NCBI GenBank assembly: GCA_042663485.1 | Contig: JBHTAF010000002.1 | Length of the DNA: 64,000 nt | Reading direction: 5' to 3' (one strand) | From: Natronosalvus sp042663485 | GTDB lineage: Archaea; Halobacteriota; Halobacteria; Halobacteriales; Natrialbaceae | Shown here: piece by piece, positions 58,494 to 64,000 of the stretch | Numbering within the stretch: position 1 is the first letter of the stretch | How the letters are laid out: each line of letters opens with the position of its first letter | Notes under the pieces: generated by a model | The model's input: only the letters and a program-made list of their open reading frames with translations | Told to the model about the DNA's origin: nothing | Databases searched by the model: none | Program-made: the position numbers and the translations under genes

Positions 58494-58781
58494 ATGGCCG
58501 ATCACTCCCTCGACGAAATCGAGGCAGCCCTCGAGCGCGCGACCGACCTCGAGACCGACGAGGCGGTTACCGTCCTCGAAGACGCGCGACGAAAGCTAGA
58601 GGACCTCGACGATTCGGAACTCCAGGAGGTGAACCTGGACGTCGACCTCGAGGGTCACGCATCGCCTCGGGAAGCCCTGGAGACGCGAATCGAGCAGCGA
58701 ATCCGCGAAATCGAGGATCGCGACGCCTACGGCGGCGGTCTCGGGTCGGCGATGAACCCGGAAGACGGCGACGCGCCATGA
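58494..58781 (+). CDS. Small conserved haloarchaeal protein, helical
   Basis: The 95-residue acidic protein is two or three helices (MADHSLDEIEAALERATDLE, DEAVTVLEDARRKLEDL) with an ALETRIEQRIREIEDR end, likely a coiled-coil dimer. No known domain. The start at 58494 is the first ATG in a sensible frame. It lies upstream of the F420 reductase on the same strand after 125 bases. Confidence 0.7.
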   Translation: MADHSLDEIEAALERATDLETDEAVTVLEDARRKLEDLDDSELQEVNLDVDLEGHASPREALETRIEQRIREIEDRDAYGGGLGSAMNPEDGDAP

Positions 58782-58906
58782 GCCGTGAACCGTGAGGCGG
58801 ACACCCGTCTTCGGCCCTTTTTCGTTCTCGAGTGAACGCCCACCGAAACCGGCAGGGCCGGCCGAACACCTAGCGATTAATCACCCTGCCGACCCCAGAA
58901 TCGGGT

Positions 58907-59581
58907 ATGCGAATCGCACTCCTCGGTGGGACCGGCGACATCGGCGAAGGACTGGCGCTGCGCTTTGCTCGAGACACCGACCACGAGATTCTGATCGGCT
59001 CTCGCGACCCGGAGAAGGCTCGAGACGCCGCCGACACGTACGTCGAAGCGATCGAATCCCAGTCACGCGGCGGGGAGCCCACGGTCAAGGGCTTCGCCAA
59101 CGAGATGGCGGCCGACCGTGCGGACGTCGTCGTGCTCGCGGTGCCGCCGTACCACGTCGGCGACACGGTCGAGGCAGTCGCCGAAAAGCTCGACGCGGAC
59201 TCGATCCTGGTCAGCCCCGCGGTCGGGATGAAAGGCGACGAGGACGGCCTGCACTACCACCCGCCTGGAACCGGGAGCGTCACGGCGCTCGTCGCCCAGC
59301 GCGCCCCCGACGACGTACCGGTCGTCGGCGCGTTCCACAACCTCGCCGCCGCGAAACTGTCGAACCTCGAGGCCGACCTGGACGTCGATACCCTGGTCGT
59401 CGGCGACGACGCCTCGGCGAAGGAGATGGTGCGGCGACTGGCGACGGAGATCGACGGCCTCCGGGCGCTCGACGCCGGCCCAATCGCCAACGCACCCGAG
59501 GTCGAGAGCGTGACGCCGCTCGTGATCAACGTCGCCCGGTACAACGACGACATGCGCGACGTCGGCGTTCGATTCCACTGA
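58907..59581 (+). CDS. npdG: F420-dependent NADP reductase (NADPH:F420 oxidoreductase)
   Basis: The 224-residue protein starts MRIALLGGTGDIGEGLALRF, where the NADP-binding loop lies, followed by ILIGSRDPEKA and later VVLAVPPYHVGDTVE and VVGAFHNLAAAKL, the usual NpdG pattern. It moves hydride between NADPH and coenzyme F420 in the cytoplasm. Haloarchaea have F420, so this fits. Length is standard. It is single in its surroundings, with no other F420 gene visible. Confidence 0.93.
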   Translation: MRIALLGGTGDIGEGLALRFARDTDHEILIGSRDPEKARDAADTYVEAIESQSRGGEPTVKGFANEMAADRADVVVLAVPPYHVGDTVEAVAEKLDADSILVSPAVGMKGDEDGLHYHPPGTGSVTALVAQRAPDDVPVVGAFHNLAAAKLSNLEADLDVDTLVVGDDASAKEMVRRLATEIDGLRALDAGPIANAPEVESVTPLVINVARYNDDMRDVGVRFH

Positions 59582-59761
59582 CCAGCCTGCAGAACGAGCA
59601 CGTCGTCACCCCGCAACGGGAGGAAGATACGACGGCGTCACGACACTGATTGTCGACGACACTCCCTCTCACGGGCGCGAACGCAGAGCATCGATGGATC
59701 GGCCTCGAGCCTCGAGAAGGAATGCGAAACGATCGCTCGGGTCTACGTTCGGTCGCGGCCC

Positions 59762-60031
59762 TTACGCGCCGGCCGATTCGAGGGCGTCCTCGATGTCCTC
59801 GCGCTGGGTAACGCCGACGAAGCGTTCGACCACGCCGTCGTCGTTCTCGATGATGAGCGTCGGCAACGAGCGAACCTGATACTCGTTCGCGACGTCCTGT
59901 TCCTCGTCGACGTTGACCTTCTCCACTTCGAATCGGCCGTCCCAGTCGTCCTCGAGTTCCTCGAGGATCGGGTCCTGGGTCTTACAGGGGCCACACCAGT
60001 CCGCGTAGAAGTCCTTGAGCGTAACAGTCAT
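59762..60031 (-). CDS. Thioredoxin family protein
   Basis: The 89-residue protein is short, beginning at MTVTLKDFYADWCGPCK (Cys13 and Cys16, CGPC) and going on to the cis-Pro SLPTLIIENDDG. It is a thioredoxin missing the first beta strand, as common in haloarchaea. The alternative ATG at 60040 adds three residues. It is divergent from the cycloligase gene. It may reduce disulfides of peroxidases such as those in this window, but no direct link is shown. Confidence 0.9.
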   Translation of the reverse strand: MTVTLKDFYADWCGPCKTQDPILEELEDDWDGRFEVEKVNVDEEQDVANEYQVRSLPTLIIENDDGVVERFVGVTQREDIEDALESAGA

Positions 60032-60262
60032 GCCGTTCATCGGATCTTTCCGCCCGCCGCGCATAAGGGTTTCCCACCTGTGTATGCTTGCCGGAAGTCC
60101 GGGTGTTAGATGTGTAAGAGGTCCATACGCCGTAGTGAGGAAGCGGTCGATCGTATTCAGAGACCAGCGGAACTCACCGAAGACCACGGAGACCAGCGGC
60201 GAGCGACACGACGATCGGTCGAAATCACCATCACCATAGGGACGGTGAGACGAACGACCTGT

Positions 60263-60973
60263 ATGGAGAAAGACGCGATCCGCGAACGAATCTGGGACGA
60301 CCTCGAGTCCTCGGGGGAGGCCCGCTTTCCCTACCCGCCACACGGCCGAATTCCGAATTTCGAGGGGGCGAAAGAGGCCGCGGCGATGCTGGCCGACCAA
60401 CCGGAGTGGCGGGCCGCAGAGACGATCAAGGCCAATCCGGACGCGCCACAGCTACCCGTGCGGCGGCAAGCGCTTCGAGACGGAAAGTCGGTCTACATGG
60501 CGGTGCCGCGCCTTCGAGACGAGCGGTGCTTTCTGGAACTCGATCCAGAGACGCTCGAGGACTACGACGCGGCGACGACGGTCTCTGGATCGTCGACCCA
60601 CGGGACGCCGGTTCGGCCGGAGTCCGTCCCCGACATCGACCTGATCGTCTCCGGAAGCGTCGCCGTCGACGAAACGGGAACGCGGATCGGCAAAGGCGAG
60701 GGCTACAGCGACCTCGAGTACGCCATCCTTCGCGAACTCGGTCTGGTCGACGACGAGACAGTCGTCGCGACGACCGTCCACGAACGACAGCTGGTCTCGG
60801 GTCTCGAGTCGGACACACACGACGTCCCGATGGATCTGATCGTCACGCCCGAACGCGTTCTCCGCCCGGATCCGGCCGACAGACCGGCAGGTATCGACTG
60901 GAATGCACTCGCTGACGAACGGCTAGACGAGATCCCGATACTGCGGGCACTTCGAGACGACATCGACGACTAG
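60263..60973 (+). CDS. 5-formyltetrahydrofolate cyclo-ligase family protein
   Basis: The 236-residue protein starts MEKDAIRERIWDDLE and has DLIVSGSVAVDETGTRIGKG and the following GYSDLEYAILRELG, the ATP- and substrate-binding blocks of the 5-FTHF cycloligase (MTHFS) family, followed by ATTVHERQLV and VPMDLIVTPERVL. Archaea use folate or pterin C1 carriers, so it may repair 5-formyl forms. The start at 60263 is chosen from the conserved beginning. Behind its stop comes a hairpin-rich non-coding stretch. Confidence 0.88.
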   Translation: MEKDAIRERIWDDLESSGEARFPYPPHGRIPNFEGAKEAAAMLADQPEWRAAETIKANPDAPQLPVRRQALRDGKSVYMAVPRLRDERCFLELDPETLEDYDAATTVSGSSTHGTPVRPESVPDIDLIVSGSVAVDETGTRIGKGEGYSDLEYAILRELGLVDDETVVATTVHERQLVSGLESDTHDVPMDLIVTPERVLRPDPADRPAGIDWNALADERLDEIPILRALRDDIDD

Positions 60974-61401
60974 AGAACGGTCTCGAGGGTGGAGAATTGC
61001 AGGGACGAAGGAGGCCGGTGCAGAGCCTCCGTCGTCGACAGCCACGAACCGGCCGAAGGAGGTGCAGGCCTCCGTCCGCGAACGTGGCGCGGCAATGGTG
61101 GGGAAGGGTGCTGTGGTGGGTTGCTGGAAGTCACGGGATCGACTAAGGCTTGGGGTGCCTCTTGTGGTGGGATTCGCCCGTCGACCTCCATCGAGGACAA
61201 CGAGTGGTAGTTACTTCAACGCCGGTGTCGGTCCACCCGATTCGGTCGGATTCTACCACACTTTACCCGGATTTAATCGGCCGAATTCGAGGGTTAGAAA
61301 GTTCATTAACGGCATACTCCGAAACCACACGATCGATTGCAACGAATTTATTCCAGTTGCAGGCAAAATGTGCCAATCCCGGGGGAACTAGCGACGAGCG
61401 G
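60974..61401. other. 428-base non-coding region with hairpins and an AT-rich end
   Basis: The first 100 bases hold two copies of a GAAGGAGG...CCTCCGTC hairpin (61004-61073). A G-rich stretch (61090-61170) comes next, then an AT-rich part (61230-61390) unlike the rest of the window. Open frames here are not acidic and I reject them as genes. Since both bordering genes end here, no promoter is needed, so the structure is unexplained. Confidence 0.5.
61004..61073. repeat. Duplicated hairpin with competing long-range pairing
   Basis: GGAGGC (61010-61015) pairs with GCCTCC (61025-61030), and GGAGG (61058-61062) with CCTCC (61069-61073). Both are set in GAAGGAGG-TGCAG-CCTCCGTC. GGCCGGT (61013-61019) is an exact reverse complement of ACCGGCC (61048-61054), which would disrupt both hairpins. 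Such either-or folds are seen in RNA regulators and terminators. Confidence 0.5.
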
Positions 61402-61734
61402 TCACGACGACGGCTCCCGAACGAGTTCGCTTGCGAGCACGTCGGGAGCGATTAGCGCCGGATCGACTGCGAGGTCGAGCTGGCCGCGTACGAACTCCGG
61501 CACCGTATTCCGGTCGTAGACGACCGTTCGAACGTCGTCGGTGAGATCACAGACGATCGGGATCGTCGTCGACTCGCCGACGTCAGTCAGGACGTACAAT
61601 TCAGCGTCGACGATGCCTGCTTCCTCGAGTACCGGCCGGGTCAGGGGCCCCTCGAGCCGTTTTACGTCGGCGCCGACGGCCTCGAGTGCGTCGGCGATCC
61701 CATCCTCGTCAGGAGCAGTGACAATCGCGTTCAT
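61402..61734 (-). CDS. Small haloarchaeal TrkA-N-like protein
   Basis: The 110-residue protein has the layout of a half Rossmann fold: MNAIVTAPDEDGIADALEAV, DAELYVLTDVGESTTIPIV and RTVVYDRNTVPEFVRGQLDL, ending LAVDPALIAPDVLASELV. It looks like a TrkA-N domain cut down to about 110 residues, a form seen in many haloarchaea. No channel gene is adjacent. It follows the next membrane protein on the same strand by 78 bases. Confidence 0.75.
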   Translation of the reverse strand: MNAIVTAPDEDGIADALEAVGADVKRLEGPLTRPVLEEAGIVDAELYVLTDVGESTTIPIVCDLTDDVRTVVYDRNTVPEFVRGQLDLAVDPALIAPDVLASELVREPSS

Positions 61735-61812
61735 TGTAGCTGAGGCGACGGGCCCCGGGGGTTTGTGTGTGTCGAAGCGACGCAAAATCGAGCGAGGAAA
61801 GTCGTGACTCGA

Positions 61813-62310
61813 TCAGGGACGGATCAGGGCGTAGACCGTGCCGAGAACGAGGCCGTAAACGGCGTGCCCCACGAGGCTGAGTTCGCTGACGTTCGGAAGC
61901 GGCGGGGCGCCCGGGAAGCCGACTGCGTCGAGCCATACCGGCATGACGAGGACCGCCAGGGTGGCCCACACGACGACGCCGTACAGCGCTCCAGCCAGAG
62001 CGGTCTTGATACTCGAATCCGTCCAGGTAGTGATCGGTCCGCGGTGGACCAACGCGGCGAAGACGACGCCGATAACGGCGCCGTGTGAGAGGTGGATCAC
62101 CCAGCCCGCGAGTTCCGCAGGATTTGCGGGTGTGGCCTCGATGCCGTACATATTCGGAATCGCGACCTCGAGGACGGGGTCCGGGATCATAGTCATCATG
62201 AGCGCGCCGAAGACGACGGATCCGAGTAGCCCGCCGACGACCCCGGCTTGCCAGGGCTGGATCGACGTTCGATTCGCGACGGTAGTCTGTGATGTGGTGC
62301 CTGATGCCAT
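61813..62310 (-). CDS. Four-helix membrane protein (DUF6789-like)
   Basis: The 165-residue protein has about four helices, with conserved GGLLGSVVFGALMMTMIPDP, GWVIHLSHGAVIGVVFAALV and VGHAVYGLVLGTVYALI. Two membrane His residues (IHLSHG and VGHAVYG) are notable. Such proteins are often mis-named histidine kinase in haloarchaeal genomes, although no kinase motif is present. The family is probably DUF6789; function unknown. The first 18 residues are hydrophilic. Confidence 0.78.
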   Translation of the reverse strand: MASGTTSQTTVANRTSIQPWQAGVVGGLLGSVVFGALMMTMIPDPVLEVAIPNMYGIEATPANPAELAGWVIHLSHGAVIGVVFAALVHRGPITTWTDSSIKTALAGALYGVVVWATLAVLVMPVWLDAVGFPGAPPLPNVSELSLVGHAVYGLVLGTVYALIRP

Positions 62311-62451
62311 ACGAGAGGACGTACAATCGTCGAGGAACTACGTCTATCCCGGTGTGGACTCGTTCATACACGACCGCGCGTGCGTGGCGACGGGAACGGG
62401 CAGGGTAATGGAGAGAAACCGTTTTTCCCCGCGGCGTCGAATTGCGGACGA

Positions 62452-62757
62452 ATGACGACGCCGTTGCGAATCGCGGCCGGCGAGCATCCGCCCGAAACGA
62501 TTCTCGAGGCGCTTCGAAACGGACGCCGGGTCGTGATCACGACCCAAGCACTCGGCGAGAGCCACGACGTCACGCTCCGCGTCGTCGACGGCACCTACTA
62601 CTGCGATACGCCGACCCGCCTTCACCGCCACGAGACGCTCGAGGAGATGCGATCCTGCATTCGAAAGATGGGGTACGCGAAATCGAAGACCACGGATTCA
62701 GCCGGCCCAAGCGGCGACGCGGAATCGACGGACTTGGACAGCAGCGACGAGGACTGA
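62452..62757 (+). CDS. Conserved haloarchaeal hypothetical protein
   Basis: The 101-residue protein has a compact domain (about 1-78): TILEALRNGRRVVITTQALG, HDVTLRVVDGTYYCDTPTRL and EEMRSCIRKMGYAK, followed by a Ser/Asp-rich tail. I recognise no named family; the pattern looks like a small nucleic-acid or effector binding fold. The ATG at 62452 has a TTTTT stretch at about 62422, 26-30 bases before, that may be part of the promoter. A regulator gene follows on the same strand after 65 bases. Confidence 0.7.
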   Translation: MTTPLRIAAGEHPPETILEALRNGRRVVITTQALGESHDVTLRVVDGTYYCDTPTRLHRHETLEEMRSCIRKMGYAKSKTTDSAGPSGDAESTDLDSSDED

Positions 62758-62822
62758 GCCCCGGCCGATAAGCCTGTACGAACGAGCGAGAGTTTTTGGC
62801 GCCACCGCCCGCACGTGAACGC

Positions 62823-63194
62823 ATGTCGAACGATCCACGCCATCGACTCGATGAGTTAATGGAGCAGTCGGATCCGGAATTTCGAACCGTGATGAGTTGC
62901 GTATTCGGAATCGAAACCCACGAGACGCGGACCTACCTGACGCTCCTCGAGCACCCCGGGAGCACGATCGCGGAACTGGCGTCACTGCTCGACCGCGACC
63001 GAAGCACGGTCAACCGGTCGCTGTCGACGCTCGTCGGGCGAGGGCTCGCACAGCGAGACCGGCGACTCCTCGACGGCGGTGGATACGTCTACCAGTACAC
63101 CGCCGTTCCCCTCCCCGAGGCGAAAGAAGCGCTCCACGAGGCGCTTGATACCTGGACCGCGGGCGTTCACGAGGTTATCGACGACTTTTCGTGA
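62823..63194 (+). CDS. Helix-turn-helix regulator (TrmB/MarR-like winged helix)
   Basis: The 123-residue protein has a winged helix: THETRTYLTLLEHPGSTIAE, the recognition region DRDRSTVNRSLSTLVGRGLA and a wing with GYVYQYTAVPL, then a short helix for pairing (AKEALHEALDTWTAGVHEVI). It resembles the DNA-binding part of TrmB and the small HTH proteins of haloarchaea without a sugar-binding domain. The start is the ATG at 62823. Its target is unknown; threonine synthase follows. Confidence 0.82.
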   Translation: MSNDPRHRLDELMEQSDPEFRTVMSCVFGIETHETRTYLTLLEHPGSTIAELASLLDRDRSTVNRSLSTLVGRGLAQRDRRLLDGGGYVYQYTAVPLPEAKEALHEALDTWTAGVHEVIDDFS

Positions 63195-63320
63195 GCGCAG
63201 ACGTCGTGATGACCACCGACGTCGTGATAGCCACCGGCACCATGGTGGCCCGATAGCCCTCGACGGCAGCATCCGCAGCAACCCACCCACTTTTCCCCGT
63301 TGGCTCCCTCCCGCCGGATA

Positions 63321-64000
63321 ATGACCGACAGTCACGATCCCTCGCACACCCTCTCTCTCACGGTCGACTGGGAGTCACCAGCCGAAACCGCGGTCGACGG
63401 TACCTGGCTCGAGTGCGTCGCCTGCGGCGAGACGTTCGCCCCGTTCGAGGCCATTCGCTACACCTGCGACGCCTGCGACGGGCTGCTCGAGGTACGTTCC
63501 GACGACCTCCCGACGTTCGACGACTTCTCGGGTACCGGGGTCTGGCGGTACGCCGAATCGCTCCCGCTCGACTCGGGCGTCACGATCCAGGAGGGGAACA
63601 CGCCGCTCTACCGGGTTCCGCGACTCGAAGAAGACGTCGGCGTCGAGACCCTTCGAATCAAACACGAGGGGATGAACCCGACCGGGAGCTTCAAAGACCG
63701 GGGAATGACCGTCGGCGTCGCCGTCGCCCGCGAACTCGGCGTCGACCGCCTCGCCTGCGCCTCCACGGGCAACACCAGCGCCGCGCTCGCGGCGTACGGT
63801 TCTCGCGGCGGCATGGAAACGCTCGTCCTCCTCCCCGCGGGCAAGGTCGCCGCCGGCAAAATTGCCCAGGCCAGCCTCCACGGCGCGCGCATTCTCGAGG
63901 TCGACGGCAACTTCGATCGGTGTCTCGACATCGTCCAGGAGCTGGCAAGCCGTGGCGAAACCTACCTCCTCAACTCGCTGAACCCGTTCCGCCTCGAGGG
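63321..64000 (+). CDS. thrC: Threonine synthase, N-terminal part (3' end outside window)
   Basis: The visible 226 codons begin with a zinc-ribbon-like part (Cys32, Cys35, Cys49 and Cys52) and go on to the PLP-binding HEGMNPTGSFKDRGMTVGVA with Lys125, then ACASTGNTSAALAAYGSRGG. It makes threonine from O-phosphohomoserine, the product of ThrB (34584-35462). The gene runs off the right edge without a stop. The ATG at 63321 is the first in a clean frame. Confidence 0.93.
   Translation, partial: MTDSHDPSHTLSLTVDWESPAETAVDGTWLECVACGETFAPFEAIRYTCDACDGLLEVRSDDLPTFDDFSGTGVWRYAESLPLDSGVTIQEGNTPLYRVPRLEEDVGVETLRIKHEGMNPTGSFKDRGMTVGVAVARELGVDRLACASTGNTSAALAAYGSRGGMETLVLLPAGKVAAGKIAQASLHGARILEVDGNFDRCLDIVQELASRGETYLLNSLNPFRLE

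Noticed and set aside
61062..61455. Two overlapping open frames in the non-coding region after the cycloligase gene
   Set aside because: They are not acidic, have no recognisable domain and include the hairpin region. The AT-rich part makes open frames likely by chance.

Overview
The window is a 64-kb piece of a haloarchaeal chromosome, most likely from the Natrialbales (Natrinema/Haloterrigena-like). The evidence is high G+C, strongly acidic proteins, TATA-led mostly leaderless genes, GTGA/ATGA translational coupling, a tRNA-Pro(CGG), archaeosine tRNA-guanine transglycosylase, TrmY, HalOD1 output domains, a bacterio-opsin-activator-type regulator, Tat lipoproteins and the cell-shape factor RdfA. 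The gene order is mostly chromosomal. I see no integrase, transposase, CRISPR array or rRNA.

About 0-11 kb is a catabolic/redox cluster: a cut amidohydrolase, a DMT exporter, a VOC protein, an OsmC protein, a cyclase (kynurenine-formamidase-like), two zinc alcohol dehydrogenases, an aldehyde dehydrogenase, a cupin, an Lrp/AsnC regulator and, most notably, one 570-residue protein that fuses a complete lipoyl E2 acyltransferase to an OsmC/Ohr-type thiol peroxidase domain. Several promoters here carry clear dyads. At 11-15 kb lie an archaeal SMC-related ATPase with a zinc hook, RdfA, and a dihydrolipoyl dehydrogenase (E3) gene broken by an internal deletion and a one-base frameshift.

From 15 to 25 kb: an MFS carrier, a JAMM/M67 protease coupled to a corrinoid-binding protein, a NUDIX hydrolase, a PadR regulator, a DUF4397 protein, a Bat-like regulator, a HalOD1 protein, an FNT channel and a polytopic membrane protein. 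From 25 to 33 kb: a DAO-type oxidase, an ornithine-cyclodeaminase-family enzyme and a complete branched-chain-amino-acid-type ABC operon (livK-H-M-G-F on the minus strand). At 33 kb tRNA-Pro is preceded by a 19-bp copy of its own 3' end that forms part of a nested inverted repeat. From 33 to 45 kb: a P-loop kinase, TrmY, homoserine kinase, MFS carrier, DUF1684 protein, SAM methyltransferase, KaiC/RAD55-like protein, S-adenosylhomocysteinase and MTA/SAH deaminase, with a secreted acidic repeat protein between the last two.

From 45 to 64 kb: a KaiC-like ATPase followed by a histidine kinase, a SpoIIM-family membrane protein, two divergent universal stress proteins, a DHH phosphoesterase, a manganese catalase, an SPW membrane protein, a membrane-anchored 2Fe-2S ferredoxin, TgtA, a secreted protein with about 19 Asn-Glu-Thr sequon repeats, F420:NADPH reductase, thioredoxin, a 5-formyl-THF-cycloligase-like protein, small haloarchaeal proteins and the start of threonine synthase. 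Redox defence (OsmC, E2-OsmC, catalase, thioredoxin, F420 reductase) and one-carbon/methylation recycling (AhcY, SAH deaminase, methyltransferase, cycloligase) recur along the window.
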